64,000 nt of DNA from G963720475 sp963720475 (GTDB lineage Bacteria; Actinomycetota; Thermoleophilia; Solirubrobacterales; Thermoleophilaceae): assembly GCA_963720475.1 (NCBI GenBank), contig OY970394.1, positions 930,001-994,000 of the forward strand, given 5' to 3'. Shown in pieces: positions 29,207 to 39,458 of the stretch (position 1 is its first letter; each line of letters opens with the position of its first letter). A model generated the notes under the pieces. It was given only the letters and a program-made list of their open reading frames with translations, was not told the DNA's origin and searched no databases. The position numbers and the translations under genes are program-made.

Positions 29207-30106
29207 GTGAGCGAAGCCGCCGCGCTCGACCGATTCGAACTGCTCTCGCAGGGCAAGGTCCGCGACATCTACGCCGCCGGCGAGGACCGGCTGCTGATGG
29301 TCGCCTCGGACCGCATCTCCACCTACGACGTCGTCCACCCGACGCCGATCCCCGGCAAGGGCGCCGTCCTGACCGGCCTGTCCGCGTTCTGGTTCGGCCG
29401 CACCGAGAACATCTGCCCCAACCACGTCGTCTCGTTCGATGACGTGCCGGACGAGGTCCGCGGCAGCGCGATGCTCGTCGAGCGGCTCGAGATGTTCCCC
29501 GTCGAGTGCGTCGCGCGCGGGTACGTGACCGGCTCGGGCTGGAAGGACTACCAGCGCGATGGTGCGATCTGCGGGATCGAGTTGCCGGCTGGGCTCGAGG
29601 AGTCCCAGCAACTCCCCGAGCCGATCTTCACGCCCGCGACGAAGGCCGACGTCGGCGATCACGACGAGAACGTCGACTTCGACCGTGCCGCCGAGATCAT
29701 CGGCGACCGCGGTTTGCTCGAGCAGCTCCGCCGGCTGACACTCGAGATTTACCGCTTCGCGGCCGACCACGCGCGCGACCGCGGGATCATCCTGGCCGAC
29801 ACCAAGTTCGAGTTCGGCCGCGGCGAAAGCGGAGAGATCGTCCTCGCCGACGAGGTGCTGACGCCGGACTCGTCGCGCTTTTGGCCCGCCGACGGCTACG
29901 AGCCCGGTCACGGACAGCCGTCGTTCGACAAGCAGTACGTGCGCGACTGGGCCGCCGGCTCGGGCTGGGACAAGACGCCGCCCGCCCCCGCGCTCCCCGA
30001 CGATGTGGTCGCCGGCACGCGCGCGCGCTACGCCGAGGCCTACGAGCTGATCACCGGGGAACCCCTGAGCGCGTGGCTCGAGCGGAGCGGCGCCCAGCAG
30101 CGGTGA
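29207..30106 (+). CDS. purC: SAICAR synthetase
   Basis: Joins CAIR and aspartate with ATP. The 299-residue protein has QGKVRDIYAAGEDRLLMVASDRISTYDVV at the ATP site, VECVARGYVTGSGWKDY, and the PurC signature ADTKFEFGR followed by DEVLTPDSSRFWPADGY. It is of the longer form common in actinobacteria. The GTG start follows TAGCTT. Stop overlaps purS as GTGA. Confidence 0.96.
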   Translation: MSEAAALDRFELLSQGKVRDIYAAGEDRLLMVASDRISTYDVVHPTPIPGKGAVLTGLSAFWFGRTENICPNHVVSFDDVPDEVRGSAMLVERLEMFPVECVARGYVTGSGWKDYQRDGAICGIELPAGLEESQQLPEPIFTPATKADVGDHDENVDFDRAAEIIGDRGLLEQLRRLTLEIYRFAADHARDRGIILADTKFEFGRGESGEIVLADEVLTPDSSRFWPADGYEPGHGQPSFDKQYVRDWAAGSGWDKTPPAPALPDDVVAGTRARYAEAYELITGEPLSAWLERSGAQQR

Positions 30107-30333
30107 CGCGGGCGCGCGTCCTGATCCGCCCGAAGGAGGGCATTCTCGATCCGCAGGGCCAGGCGGTCGAGCGCGCGCTCCCGGCGCTCGGTTTCGAGGG
30201 CGTCGCGAACGTCCGCGTCGGCAGGCTGGTCGAGCTCGACGTGCCCGACACATCCAGCGTCTCCGAGATGTGCGAGAAGCTGCTCGCGAACCCCCTGATC
30301 GAAGATTACGAGGTACTGGTGATCGACGAGTGA
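30103..30333 (+). CDS. purS: FGAM synthase subunit PurS
   Basis: A 76-residue bridging subunit that joins PurQ to small PurL in the FGAM synthase complex. It reads RVLIRPKEGILDPQGQAVERALPALGF, the PurS signature, then VRVGRLVELDV and NPLIEDYEV. GTG starts overlap the stops on both sides (purC upstream, purQ downstream), which favours equal production of the three subunits. Confidence 0.95.
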   Translation: MTRARVLIRPKEGILDPQGQAVERALPALGFEGVANVRVGRLVELDVPDTSSVSEMCEKLLANPLIEDYEVLVIDE

Positions 30334-31007
30334 AGTTCGGGGTCGTCCAGTTCCCTGGGTCGTGCGACGACGTGGACGCGATGCTCGCGGCGCGCCGCTT
30401 CGCCGACGCCGAGCTCCTCTGGCACGCCGACCGTGACCTGCACGGCGTCGACGCCGTGATCGTCCCGGGCGGGTTCTCCTACGGCGACTACCTGCGTGTC
30501 GGCGCGATCGCACGCTTCGCCCCCGCGATGGAGTCGGTGGCCGAGTTCGCGCTCAACGGGGGGCCGGTGCTCGGAATCTGCAACGGCTTCCAGGTCCTGT
30601 GCGAGGCCGGGCTGCTGCCGGGCGCGCTGTTGACGAACGAGTCGCTGCGCTTCGTCTGCCGCCAGGTGGAGCTCGAGGTCGTCAACCACGACACTCCATT
30701 CACACGCGCGTGCGCGGAGGGAGAGACGCTCTCGATCCCGGTCAAGCACACGACCGGCCGCTTCTACGCCCCCGACGACGCGCTCGACGAGCTCGAGGCG
30801 AACGACCAGGTGCTGCTCCGCTACGCGGACGGCCACGATCCGAACGGATCGTTGCGGGGGATCGCGGGGGTGGCGAACGCGCAGAAGAACGTCTTCGGGC
30901 TGATGCCGCATCCAGAGCACGCGGTGGATCCCTTGACCGGCTCGGACGACGGCGGCCGTCTGTTCGCCTCGCTGGTCGAACACTGCGAGGAACTGGTGGC
31001 CGCTTGA
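30330..31007 (+). CDS. purQ: FGAM synthase glutaminase subunit PurQ
   Basis: Class I glutamine amidotransferase that supplies ammonia to PurL. The 225 residues show [27 protein letters not shown] and [19 protein letters not shown], where the first Cys is the nucleophile. MPHPEHAVD carries the catalytic His and Glu. The GTG at 30330 overlaps the purS TGA. Confidence 0.96.
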   Translation: MKFGVVQFPGSCDDVDAMLAARRFADAELLWHADRDLHGVDAVIVPGGFSYGDYLRVGAIARFAPAMESVAEFALNGGPVLGICNGFQVLCEAGLLPGALLTNESLRFVCRQVELEVVNHDTPFTRACAEGETLSIPVKHTTGRFYAPDDALDELEANDQVLLRYADGHDPNGSLRGIAGVANAQKNVFGLMPHPEHAVDPLTGSDDGGRLFASLVEHCEELVAA

Positions 31008-33214
31008 GCGCTGGGACGGCCGAGGCGCGCCATCGCGAGCTCGGTCTCACCGACGCCGAGTACGAGCTGATCATCGAGAAGCTCGGCCGCGAGCCGAACG
31101 GCCTCGAGCTGGCGGTCTTCTCGCTGATGTGGTCGGAGCACTGCGCGTACAAGCACTCGAAGAAGCTCCTGCGGACGCTGCCCACCGAAGGCGAGCACGT
31201 CGTGATGGGCCCCGGCGAGAACGCCGGCGCGGTCGATGCCGGCGATGGCCTCGTCGCGGCGTTCAAGGTCGAGTCGCACAACCATCCGAGCGCGGTCGAG
31301 CCGTTCCAGGGGGCGGCGACGGGAGTCGGCGGGATCCTGCGTGATGTTTTCGCGGTCGGGGCGCGGCCGATCTGCGTCCTCGACTCGCTCCGCTTCGGCG
31401 AGCTCGACTCGGCCCGCTCGCGCTTTCTGCTCGATGGCGTCGTCGGCGGCATCGGGCATTACGGGAACTCGATCGGAGTCGCGACCGTCGGCGGCGAGAT
31501 CTACTTCGAGGGGCCCTACGAGCAGAACTGCCTCGTCAACGCGATGTGCGTTGGCCTCGCCCCGAGCGAGCGGATCGTGCGTAGCGCGGCCGCCGGCGAG
31601 GGCAACGTCGTGCTGCTCTTCGGGGCGTTGACCGGACGTGATGGCATCGGCGGCGCGTCGGTCCTCGCGAGCGCCGAGCTCGACGAGGACGACGACTCGA
31701 AGCGCCCGAGCGTCCAGGTCGGCGACCCGTTCGAGGAGTCGAAGCTGCTCGAGTGCTCGCTCGACCTGCTCGAGCGCGGCCTGCTGCGCTCGCTCCAGGA
31801 CCTCGGCGCCGCGGGGCTGACGTCGAGCTCGTCCGAGATGGCGTCGGGCGGCGGCGTCGGGCTCGATCTCCACGTCGACCGCGTCCCGCTGCGCGAGCCC
31901 GGCATGGAGCCGTTCGAGATCATGATCTCGGAGTCGCAGGAGCGGATGCTCGCGATCGTCGAGCCGGCGCGGCTCGACGAGGTGCTCGCCGTCTGCGAGC
32001 GCCGGGAGGTTCGCGCGTCGGCGATCGGCGAGGTCACCGGCACCCGCCACCTGCGCGTCTTCGCCGATGGCGACCTCGTCGGCGACATGCCCGTCGCGGC
32101 GCTCGTCGACGACTGCCCGCTGTACGACCTCGAGCCGGAGGCGCCCAGCGAGCCCGTGTACTCCGCGCCCGCGCGGTCGCTTCCCGACGGCGCCTCCGCG
32201 GGCGAGACGCTGCTTGCGCTGCTGCGCGCGGGCAACGTGACCAGCAAGGCGTCCGCCTTCGAGCAGTACGACTCGGTCGTCGGCTCGCGTACGGCGCGCC
32301 GGCCGGGCACCGCCGACGCTGCGGTGCTCAGCTTGGCGCCCGACGGTGGCAGCGGCGCTCTCGCGGTCGCGATCGACGGCAACGGCCGCCGCGTCGCGTG
32401 CGACCCCTACACCGGCACCGCCGAGGCGGTGCTCGAGTGCGTCCGCAACCTCGCTTGTGTCGGCGCCGAGCCACTCGGCTTGACCAATTGCCTGAACTTC
32501 GGGAACCCGGAGAAGCCGCACATCGCGTGGCAGCTCGAGCGCTCGGTCGCGGGCATGGCCGATGCGTGTCGCGAGCTCGGCGCCCCCGTCGTCGGCGGGA
32601 ACGTGTCGCTCTACAACGAAGCGCCGGAGGGGCCGATCTATCCAACTCCCGTCGTCGGCGTCGTCGGGAAGCTGCCCGACCCGGAGCGCGCGCCGGGCGT
32701 CGCCTTTGCGGAGGAGGGGCACGTGATCGCGCTGAGCGGCCCGTTTGCGCCGTCGCTCGCCGGATCCGAGCTCGAGAAGCTCCGCGGCGCATTGGCCGAC
32801 GGACTGCCGGGGGTCGACCTGCCGGCCCAGGCGCGCTGGCTCGCGGCGTTGCGCGAAGCTGCCCGCTCGGGCTCGCTCGCCTCGGCGCACGACGTGTCCG
32901 AGGGCGGCCTCGCGAGTGCCCTCGCCGAGTCCTGTCTCGCCGCAGGAGTGGGCGCGCGCGTGGACCTGTCGGCGCTGGCCGCCGCTTGCGGCGCGGAGGA
33001 GGCGCTCTTCGGCGAGGGCCCCGGTGGCGTGCTCGTCTCCGGTTCCGCCGCGGCCCTCGACGCCCTCGCCTCGCCGGAGCTGGCGCTGCGGCCGATCGGA
33101 GAGGTCGGCGGCGACCGGATCGAAATCGCGGCGGGCGATCTGTCGCTCGCCCTGGACCTCGACGACGCCGCGGCCGCCTTCGACGGCGGCCTCGCGGAGG
33201 CGCTCGGCCGGTGA
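31004..33214 (+). CDS. purL: FGAM synthase large subunit (small-PurL type)
   Basis: ATP-dependent conversion of FGAR to FGAM using PurQ ammonia. At 736 residues this is the three-subunit form, not the ~1300-residue fused enzyme. It has [14 protein letters not shown] with the catalytic His, [24 protein letters not shown], and the second half [11 protein letters not shown] and GGNVSLYNE. The only in-frame initiator compatible with the family N-terminus ([11 protein letters not shown]) is TTG at 31004, overlapping the purQ TGA as TTGA. It ends 82 bp before purF. Confidence 0.95.
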   Translation: MSAGTAEARHRELGLTDAEYELIIEKLGREPNGLELAVFSLMWSEHCAYKHSKKLLRTLPTEGEHVVMGPGENAGAVDAGDGLVAAFKVESHNHPSAVEPFQGAATGVGGILRDVFAVGARPICVLDSLRFGELDSARSRFLLDGVVGGIGHYGNSIGVATVGGEIYFEGPYEQNCLVNAMCVGLAPSERIVRSAAAGEGNVVLLFGALTGRDGIGGASVLASAELDEDDDSKRPSVQVGDPFEESKLLECSLDLLERGLLRSLQDLGAAGLTSSSSEMASGGGVGLDLHVDRVPLREPGMEPFEIMISESQERMLAIVEPARLDEVLAVCERREVRASAIGEVTGTRHLRVFADGDLVGDMPVAALVDDCPLYDLEPEAPSEPVYSAPARSLPDGASAGETLLALLRAGNVTSKASAFEQYDSVVGSRTARRPGTADAAVLSLAPDGGSGALAVAIDGNGRRVACDPYTGTAEAVLECVRNLACVGAEPLGLTNCLNFGNPEKPHIAWQLERSVAGMADACRELGAPVVGGNVSLYNEAPEGPIYPTPVVGVVGKLPDPERAPGVAFAEEGHVIALSGPFAPSLAGSELEKLRGALADGLPGVDLPAQARWLAALREAARSGSLASAHDVSEGGLASALAESCLAAGVGARVDLSALAAACGAEEALFGEGPGGVLVSGSAAALDALASPELALRPIGEVGGDRIEIAAGDLSLALDLDDAAAAFDGGLAEALGR

Positions 33215-33257
33215 CGGGCCGGGGGACCGCCGCTGCTAGCCTTAGGCTCCGGTCATC

Positions 33258-33280
33258 GCCTCGTCGGCCCTTGACGAGGC
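33258..33280 (+). other. Hairpin in the purF leader
   Basis: GCCTCGTC-GGCCCTT-GACGAGGC is a perfect 8-bp stem with a 7-nt loop, 16 bp before the purF ATG. It is followed by CTTCCT, not a U-tract. It may be a weak terminator for purL or a structure affecting purF translation; no purine or PreQ1 riboswitch consensus is recognisable. Confidence 0.45.
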
Positions 33281-33296
33281 CTTCCTACGACCTCAG

Positions 33297-34733
33297 ATGA
33301 CTCCTTTGGAGCCACTGCCCGATCGCGACGGACCGCGCGATGAGTGCGGCGTCTTTGGCGTATGCGCGCCGGAATCCGACGTCGCCCGTCTCGCCTACTT
33401 CGCCCTGTACGCACTCCAGCACCGTGGCCAGGAGTCAGCCGGGATTGCGACCTGCGAAAACGGGACGATCATGACCCTGCGCGACCAAGGGCTCGTCTCC
33501 CAGGTCTTCGACGAGCCGAAGCTGCGGGCGCTCACCGGAACGATGGCGGTCGGCCACGTCCGCTACTCGACCACCGGCTCCTCCGCATGGGAGAACGCGC
33601 AGCCGGTCTACCGCTCCGACCGCCGCGACGTCGCCCTCGCGCACAATGGCAACCTGATCAACGCGCTCGAGCTTCACAAAGAGCTCGAGGCCCGCGGCGT
33701 CTCGTTCCAGTCCACCTCGGACACCGAGCTGATCGCCGCGCTGCTCTCGACGCACGAGGCCGACACCCTCGAGGAGGCGGTCGCCGACGTGCTACCCCGC
33801 CTCGAGGGCGCCTTCTCGACCGTCGTCATGACGAGCGATCGCGTGGTCGCCTTCCGTGACGGCGCCGGGCTGCGGCCGCTCTGCCTCGGCCAGATCGGCG
33901 ACCGCTACTGCGTCGCCTCGGAGAGCTGCGCGCTCGACATCATCGGCGCCGAGCTGCTGCGCGACGTCGAGCCGGGCGAGATGGTCTCGCTCGACGAGCG
34001 CGGGCTCACTGCGCGCCAGGTCGTCAAAAGCGAGCGGCGCGCGTTCTGCGTCTTCGAGCACATCTACTTCGCGCGGCCCGACTCGAAGCTGGAGGGCAAC
34101 CGCACGCAGGTCTCGCGGCGCAAGATGGGCGAGATCCTGTGGCGGGAGGCGCCGGTCGAGGCCGACGTCGTCATCTCAGTGCCCGACTCCGGCACCCCGG
34201 CGGCGGCCGGCTATTCGAAGGCATCCGGGATCCCGCGCGACGACGGCTTGGTGAAGAACCGCTACGTGCAGCGGACGTTCATCCAGCCCGGCCAGGAGTT
34301 GCGCAAGCACGGCCTGCGGATGAAGTTCAACCCGATGCCGGAGGTCGTGGCCGGCAAGCGGATTGTCGTCGTCGACGACTCGATCGTGCGCGGCAACACG
34401 ACGCGCCAGATCGTCGGGATGCTGCGCGATGCGGGCGCGGCCGAGGTGCACATGCGGATCTCCGCGCCGCCGATCCGCCATACCTGCCACTACGGGATCG
34501 ACATGTCCACCACCGAGGAGATGGTCGCCCACGGTCGCACCGAGGAGGAGATCGCCGCCGAGCTCGGCTGCGACTCGCTCGCCTACCTCTCGCTCGACGG
34601 TGTCTACGAGGCGATCCGCTCAGACCGCTCGACCCACTGCGATGCCTGCTTCACCGGCGATTACCCACTCGAGCGCACCGAGGCGCGGGCGAACGGCAAG
34701 TTCGCGCTCGAGCAGCCGGAGCCGGTCCTGTGA
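33297..34733 (+). CDS. purF: Amidophosphoribosyltransferase
   Basis: Committed step of purine synthesis, PRPP + glutamine to phosphoribosylamine. The 478-residue protein carries a 16-residue propeptide. Mature Cys17 (DECGVFGV) is the class II amidotransferase nucleophile after cleavage. QHRGQESAGIA and GHVRYSTTGSS form the glutaminase site and VVVDDSIVRGNTTRQIV is the PRPP loop. C-terminal Cys residues (HTCHYGIDM, CDSLAYL, CDACFTGDY) fit the Fe-S, Bacillus-type enzyme. AMP/GMP feedback is expected from the family. Confidence 0.96.
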   Translation: MTPLEPLPDRDGPRDECGVFGVCAPESDVARLAYFALYALQHRGQESAGIATCENGTIMTLRDQGLVSQVFDEPKLRALTGTMAVGHVRYSTTGSSAWENAQPVYRSDRRDVALAHNGNLINALELHKELEARGVSFQSTSDTELIAALLSTHEADTLEEAVADVLPRLEGAFSTVVMTSDRVVAFRDGAGLRPLCLGQIGDRYCVASESCALDIIGAELLRDVEPGEMVSLDERGLTARQVVKSERRAFCVFEHIYFARPDSKLEGNRTQVSRRKMGEILWREAPVEADVVISVPDSGTPAAAGYSKASGIPRDDGLVKNRYVQRTFIQPGQELRKHGLRMKFNPMPEVVAGKRIVVVDDSIVRGNTTRQIVGMLRDAGAAEVHMRISAPPIRHTCHYGIDMSTTEEMVAHGRTEEEIAAELGCDSLAYLSLDGVYEAIRSDRSTHCDACFTGDYPLERTEARANGKFALEQPEPVL

Positions 34734-34795
34734 CGGCTCGCGCATAGTGCGCAAAAACTCGCCGACGGGCCCTCGGCGGCAGCCGATCACGTCGC

Positions 34796-34801
34796 TACCT
34801 T
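34796..34801 (+). promoter_or_regulatory. Putative -10 box TACCTT of the recQ-like gene, leaderless
   Basis: TACCTT is 6 nt before the GTG at 34808 with no Shine-Dalgarno. It would give the helicase, purN and purH a promoter separate from purF. Confidence 0.4.
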
Positions 34802-34807
34802 TGCCGG

Positions 34808-36574
34808 GTGGACTTGGACGCCGCGCTGAACGAGCGATTCGGCTTCTCCGGCTTTCGCCCGGGGCAGCGAGAGGCCTGCGAAGCCGCGCTCGCAGGCCGC
34901 GATGCGCTCGTCGTCATGCCGACGGGGTCGGGCAAGTCGCTCTGCTACCAGCTGCCCGCGCTGCTGCGCGACGACCTGACGATCGTCGTCTCACCGCTCG
35001 TCGCGTTGATGCAGGACCAGGTCGAGGCACTCGCCGCGCGCGGGTTCGGCGGCGAGGTCGCGCTGATCAACGCTCAACGTGACCGGTCGGACAACGAGGC
35101 CGCCTTGGAGCGTGCCGGGGCGGGCGACCTGCGCTTGCTCTACGTCGCGCCCGAGCGCTTCTCGGCGGGCGGCTTCGTGGAATCGCTGCGGGCGGTGGAC
35201 GTGGGTCTGTTCGTCGTCGACGAGGCGCACTGCGTCTCGCAGTGGGGGCACGACTTCCGGCCGGACTACTTCCGCCTCGCCGACGCCGCCCGCGCGGTCG
35301 GCGCCTCGTCGCTGCTGGCCTCGACCGCGACCGCGACGCCGCGCGTAGCGAACGACGTCGCGCGGCGGCTCGGGCTGCGCGATCCCCTGCTCGTCTCGAC
35401 GGGGTTCGATCGCCCGAACCTCTCCTTCACGGTCGCCCGCCCGGCGCCGCACGAGAAGCGCCGGCTCCTGATCGAAATGCTCAGGGGCCCCGAAGCGTTG
35501 CCGGCGGTCATCTACGCAGGCACGCGCGCGGGTACCGACGAGCTCGCCGCGGAGCTCTCGGAGGAGCTCGGCGAGCCAGCTCTCGCCTACCACGCCGGCC
35601 TCGAGCGCTCGGATCGAGCGACGGTGCAGCGCCGTTTCCTCGCCGACGACGTGCGCGTGGTCGTCGCGACCAATGCGTTCGGAATGGGGGTGGACAAACC
35701 GAACGTGCGCACGGTCATCCATGCGAGCGTGCCGGCCTCGCTCGAGGCCTACTACCAGGAGGCCGGACGTGCCGGCCGCGACGGTGCTCCGGCCCGCGCG
35801 CTGCTGCTCGCCGAGAACCGCGACAAGGCGCTCCACGTCCACTTCATCAAGCGCGACGAGCTCGAGCCCGAGCTCCCGGGCCGCCTCGCGGCCGAGCTCC
35901 AGCGGGCGGCCGACGAGCGCGGACGCTACGCGGTCGAGACGCCGCTGCTCGCGCGCGCCGTCGGCTGCGACGCCGAGCGCCTGCGCGCGCTCGTCGGCCA
36001 CCTCGTGCGCGGCGGCGTGGTGTCGCCGCTGCCGGCCGGGCACGACCGCGTCGCGGGGGCTCTGAAGGCTCCCTTCGACGCACGCGCGGAGGCTCGCTGC
36101 CGCGCATCGATCGCGGAGGGGGCCCGATCGCGCTGGCGCCAGTACCGCGAGATCTGGGCCTACGTAGAGGACGAGTCGTGCCGGCGCGAGACGATCCTGC
36201 GCCACTTCGGCGACCGCTCGCAGCCCGAGCCGACCGGCCCGTGCTGCGATATCTGCGACGACCGCTTGCGTCCCGCCACGCCCGAGCCCGATCCGTCCGT
36301 GCTCGCCGACCTCGACGAGGCGATCCTGTCGGTTGTTCGCACCGCGCACCCGCGGCTTGGGCGGACGGGCTGCGTCGAGGTGCTCCACGGCGCGCGGACG
36401 AAGAAGATCGAGCGCAACTCCTACGACGGGCTCGCCGCCTACGGCACCTGCTCGAAGCTCGCGCGCGCGGAGATCCTCGAGCGGATCGACGCCCTGATCG
36501 CAAAGGGCCAGCTCGGCCTCAGCGGCGGGCGCTATCCCGTGCTGCTCGAGCCCGCGAGCGCCCGCGCGGCGTGA
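34808..36574 (+). CDS. RecQ-family ATP-dependent DNA helicase
   Basis: A 588-residue superfamily 2 helicase for recombination and repair. Motif 0 is GFSGFRPGQREA, motif I MPTGSGKSLCYQLPAL, motif II VVDEAHCVSQWGHDFRPDY, and motif VI region YYQEAGRAGRDGAPARALLL. The RecQ zinc site is present (CRRETILRHFGD...GPCCDICDD) and an RQC-type winged-helix C-terminus follows. No HRDC domain can be identified. It lies between purF and purN, overlapping purN by GTGA; the location in a purine cluster is unusual and its own promoter is likely. Confidence 0.92.
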   Translation: MDLDAALNERFGFSGFRPGQREACEAALAGRDALVVMPTGSGKSLCYQLPALLRDDLTIVVSPLVALMQDQVEALAARGFGGEVALINAQRDRSDNEAALERAGAGDLRLLYVAPERFSAGGFVESLRAVDVGLFVVDEAHCVSQWGHDFRPDYFRLADAARAVGASSLLASTATATPRVANDVARRLGLRDPLLVSTGFDRPNLSFTVARPAPHEKRRLLIEMLRGPEALPAVIYAGTRAGTDELAAELSEELGEPALAYHAGLERSDRATVQRRFLADDVRVVVATNAFGMGVDKPNVRTVIHASVPASLEAYYQEAGRAGRDGAPARALLLAENRDKALHVHFIKRDELEPELPGRLAAELQRAADERGRYAVETPLLARAVGCDAERLRALVGHLVRGGVVSPLPAGHDRVAGALKAPFDARAEARCRASIAEGARSRWRQYREIWAYVEDESCRRETILRHFGDRSQPEPTGPCCDICDDRLRPATPEPDPSVLADLDEAILSVVRTAHPRLGRTGCVEVLHGARTKKIERNSYDGLAAYGTCSKLARAEILERIDALIAKGQLGLSGGRYPVLLEPASARAA

Positions 36575-37218
36575 GCTTCGGGCTCGCCGTCCTCGTATCG
36601 GGCGAGGGCACCAACCTCCAGGCGATTCTCGACTCCGTCCACGGCAATGACGGGATCGAGGTGCGCAGCGTGGCGTCGAGCAAGGCGGGAGCGCGCGCGC
36701 TCGAGCGCGCCGCCGAGGCGGGCGTCGAGACCCGGGTATTCGACAAGGCCGACCACGCCGACCGCTCCGCCCGTGACGCCGCGCTCGCCGACTGGCTCGA
36801 GCAGCACGACGTGGACCTGGTCGTGCTCGCCGGGTTCATGGAGCTGCTCGGCGACGAGTTCGTCCGCCATTTCGAGGGACGCTTGATCAACGTCCACCCG
36901 TCGCTGCTTCCCGCGTTCCCCGGCCTCGCGCCGATCGAGGAGGCCTACGAGCACGGCACCCGGGTCACGGGCGTGACGGTCCACTTTGTCGACCAAGGAG
37001 TGGACAGCGGCCCAATCATCCTGCAGGAGGCGACCGAGCTTTCGTATGCTCGCGGCATCGAGGACTTGGAGCGTCGCTTGCACGAGATCGAGCATCGTCT
37101 GCTGCCCGAGGCGATCCGCCTGATCGCGCGCGGCGCGGTGACGCTGGATCCGTCCAACCCGCGGCGCGTGCTGATCGACGGCGAGGGCGGCGGCGACAGC
37201 CGCGGCGACGCCGGATGA
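36571..37218 (+). CDS. purN: Phosphoribosylglycinamide formyltransferase
   Basis: Formyl-THF-dependent GAR transformylase. The 215-residue protein has LVSGEGTNLQAILDSV, LAGFMELLGDEFV, and the active-site NVHPSLLPAFPGLAPIEEA (Asn and His). It ends with TVHFVDQGVDSGPIILQ, whose Asp completes the triad. GTG start overlaps the helicase stop; the TGA overlaps the purH ATG. Confidence 0.95.
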   Translation: MSFGLAVLVSGEGTNLQAILDSVHGNDGIEVRSVASSKAGARALERAAEAGVETRVFDKADHADRSARDAALADWLEQHDVDLVVLAGFMELLGDEFVRHFEGRLINVHPSLLPAFPGLAPIEEAYEHGTRVTGVTVHFVDQGVDSGPIILQEATELSYARGIEDLERRLHEIEHRLLPEAIRLIARGAVTLDPSNPRRVLIDGEGGGDSRGDAG

Positions 37219-38813
37219 GCGTGGCCGACGCGACGGAGTCCGATCCGGGGGCACTGGTCGAGCCGGGCGAGGTGCGCGTTCGCCGCGCGCTGCTGACCGT
37301 CTCGGACAAGCGCGGTCTCGCCGAGTTCGCCCGCGGCCTCGCGGAGCTCGGCATCGAGATCGTCTCCACCGGCGGGACGGCGCGTGAGCTCGCCGACGCC
37401 GGCGTCGAGACTCGCGCGATCGAGGACTACACCGGCTCGCCGGAGATCCTCGACGGCCGCGTGAAGACCTTGCACCCGAGGATCTACGCCGGTCTGCTCG
37501 CAGTTCGCTCCAACGAGGAGCACGCGCAGACGCTCGCCGAGCAGGACGTCGAGCCGATCGACCTCGTGTGCGTGAACCTCTATCCGTTCGAGCGCACGGC
37601 CGCGGCGCGCGGGGTGGCCGACGAGGAGGTCATCGAGCAGATCGACATCGGCGGGCCGACGCTGATCCGCGCGGCGGCGAAGAACCACGCGTTCGCGGCT
37701 GTGGTCGTGAAGCCGGAGAGCTACGACGCGGTGCTGGAGGAGCTGCGAGCGGCCGACTCCCGCCTGTCCGAGCAGACGCGCGAGGCGCTCGCGCTCGAGG
37801 CGTTCTCGCTGACCGCGCGCTACGACACCGCGATCTCGCGCTGGTTCGCCGAGCGCGGCGAGGAGTTCCCGCCCCTGTACGTGCGCGCGTACGAGAAGGT
37901 CCTCGATCTGTCGTACGGCGAGAACCCGCACCAGCGAGCGGCGTACTACAGCCAGGCCGGCGCGCGCACCGACCTGCTCTCGATGGTGTCGAAGCTCCAC
38001 GGCAAGGAGCTGTCGTTCAACAACCTCTTGGATCTGGACTCCGGCCGCCGCCTGGTCGACGACTTCGAGGTCCCGGCGGCCGCGATCATCAAGCACAACA
38101 ACCCGTGCGGGTGCGCCGTCGCGCGCGGCGTCGACGAGGCGTTCGAGCGCGCTCTCGAGACCGATCCGCAGAGCGCTTTCGGCGGGGTGATGTGCTTCAA
38201 CCGGCCGGTGGATCGCGAGCTCGCCGAGAAGCTGAACGCGATGTTCGTCGAGCTCGTGTTCGCCCCGGGCTATGAGGAAGGCGCCCTGGAGGTGCTGCAG
38301 CAGAAGGACGGCATCCGGATCTTGGAGAACCAGGAGCGGCGCACGTGGCCGCTGACCGACCACGACATCAAGCGCGTCCGCGGCGGTGTCTTGGTCCAGG
38401 ACCGCGACCAGGACATCGAGCCACGCGACCAGATGGAGATCGTCACCGAGCGTCACCCGACGGAGTCGGAGTGGGGCGACCTGCTGTTCGCGTGGAAGGT
38501 GGCGAAGCACGTGCGCTCGAACGCGATCGTGCTGGCGAAGGACCTAGGGACGGTGGGGATCGGCGCCGGTCAGATGAGCCGCGTGGACTCGGTGCGGCTG
38601 GCGATCGAGAAGTCGCGCTCGCCCTTGGCGGGCGCCGCGCTCGCCTCCGACGCGTTCTTCCCCTTCGCCGACGGCCCCCAAGCCGCGATCGACGCCGGCG
38701 TCACCGCGATCATCCAGCCCGGCGGGTCGAAGCGCGACCCGGAGGTAGTCGAAGCCTGCGATGCCGCCGATGTGGCGATGGTCTTTTCCGGGCGCCGGCA
38801 CTTCAGGCACTGA
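37215..38813 (+). CDS. purH: Bifunctional AICAR transformylase/IMP cyclohydrolase
   Basis: Last two steps to IMP. Of 532 residues, the N-terminal ~150 form the cyclohydrolase (ALLTVSDKRGLAEFARGL, VSTGGTARELADAG, GRVKTLHPRIYAGLLA). The remainder is the transformylase with SYGENPHQRAAYY, FNNLLDLDSGRRL, AAAIIKHNNPCGCA (Lys-His pair) and the terminal GRRHFRH. Complete and unremarkable. Preceded by purN with an ATGA overlap. Confidence 0.97.
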   Translation: MSVADATESDPGALVEPGEVRVRRALLTVSDKRGLAEFARGLAELGIEIVSTGGTARELADAGVETRAIEDYTGSPEILDGRVKTLHPRIYAGLLAVRSNEEHAQTLAEQDVEPIDLVCVNLYPFERTAAARGVADEEVIEQIDIGGPTLIRAAAKNHAFAAVVVKPESYDAVLEELRAADSRLSEQTREALALEAFSLTARYDTAISRWFAERGEEFPPLYVRAYEKVLDLSYGENPHQRAAYYSQAGARTDLLSMVSKLHGKELSFNNLLDLDSGRRLVDDFEVPAAAIIKHNNPCGCAVARGVDEAFERALETDPQSAFGGVMCFNRPVDRELAEKLNAMFVELVFAPGYEEGALEVLQQKDGIRILENQERRTWPLTDHDIKRVRGGVLVQDRDQDIEPRDQMEIVTERHPTESEWGDLLFAWKVAKHVRSNAIVLAKDLGTVGIGAGQMSRVDSVRLAIEKSRSPLAGAALASDAFFPFADGPQAAIDAGVTAIIQPGGSKRDPEVVEACDAADVAMVFSGRRHFRH

Positions 38814-38816
38814 GGC

Positions 38817-39263
38817 GTGCGCCGCTCGATCAACCTGGAGCGCCGTCTGGACGCGCCGCCCGCGGCGGTGTTCGAGGTGCTCACCGACCACGCCCGTTAC
38901 GACCGCTTCGACGGGATCCGCCGCGCAGAGGTAATCGAGCAGGGCGACCCTGCGCCGAACGGCCTCGGCGCCGTCCGCCGTATCTGGATCGGCCCGCTCC
39001 GCTTCGAGGAGAAGATGACTGCGTTCGAGCCGCCTTCGGGGTTCGACTACCTGATCACACGGGTGAACATCCCGTTCCGCCACGAGGGCGGCAGCATCCG
39101 GCTCACCGCCGACGGGGATGGCACCCGTGCGGTCTGGACGTCCTCGTTCGAGATCCCGATCCCGGTGGTCGGAGGCTTGCTAGACCGCATCTTCGCCACG
39201 AGGCTCGAGCGCGGCTTCGGCGCCACGCTGGAGCGGAGCGCCGAGCTGGCGCGGCAGGGTTGA
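38817..39263 (+). CDS. SRPBCC (START/Bet v1-like) family protein
   Basis: A 148-residue polyketide-cyclase/SRPBCC-fold protein with a hydrophobic ligand cavity. It starts RRSINLERRLDAPPAAVFEVLTDHARYDRFDG, the typical first strand and helix pair. It then has VRRIWIGPLRFEEKMTAF and a long C-terminal helix from DRIFATRLERGFG. The GTG start is 3 nt after purH, so it is probably the last gene of that unit. Ligand unknown. Confidence 0.8.
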   Translation: MRRSINLERRLDAPPAAVFEVLTDHARYDRFDGIRRAEVIEQGDPAPNGLGAVRRIWIGPLRFEEKMTAFEPPSGFDYLITRVNIPFRHEGGSIRLTADGDGTRAVWTSSFEIPIPVVGGLLDRIFATRLERGFGATLERSAELARQG

Positions 39264-39268
39264 AGAAG

Positions 39269-39341
39269 TGCCCCCGGCGAGACTCGAACTCGCGGCCAAC
39301 GGGTTAAAAGCCCGCTGCTCTACCAACTGAGCTACAGGGGC
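39269..39341 (-). tRNA. tRNA-Lys (anticodon UUU)
   Basis: The minus strand folds into a 73-nt cloverleaf: acceptor GCCCCTG/CGGGGGC (one U-G pair), D arm GCTC/GAGC, anticodon stem GCGGG/CCCGT with loop CTTTTAA (anticodon TTT), and T arm GCGAG-TTCGAGT-CTCGC. The discriminator base is A. CCA is not encoded. It lies downstream of the SRPBCC gene on the opposite strand. Confidence 0.96.
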
Positions 39342-39458
39342 ACCGAGAGAGTAGTCACCGGCCCCCAGGACGGCCGTGTCGCAATCCGACTACGAAGTCG
39401 TCACTCGGCTTGTGCAGAGGGGTCCCCAAGGCATGCAATCCGATCGACAGCATCAAGG

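Noticed and set aside
30821..32890. 689-codon open frame antisense to purL
   Set aside because: The GC-rich codon pattern of purL leaves the complementary frame open. The translation has no family resemblance and a composition typical of shadows (Arg, Ala, Asp, His, Leu).
33215..33296. Purine riboswitch before purF
   Set aside because: Only an 8-bp hairpin is present; the three-way junction and conserved loop bases of purine riboswitches are absent.
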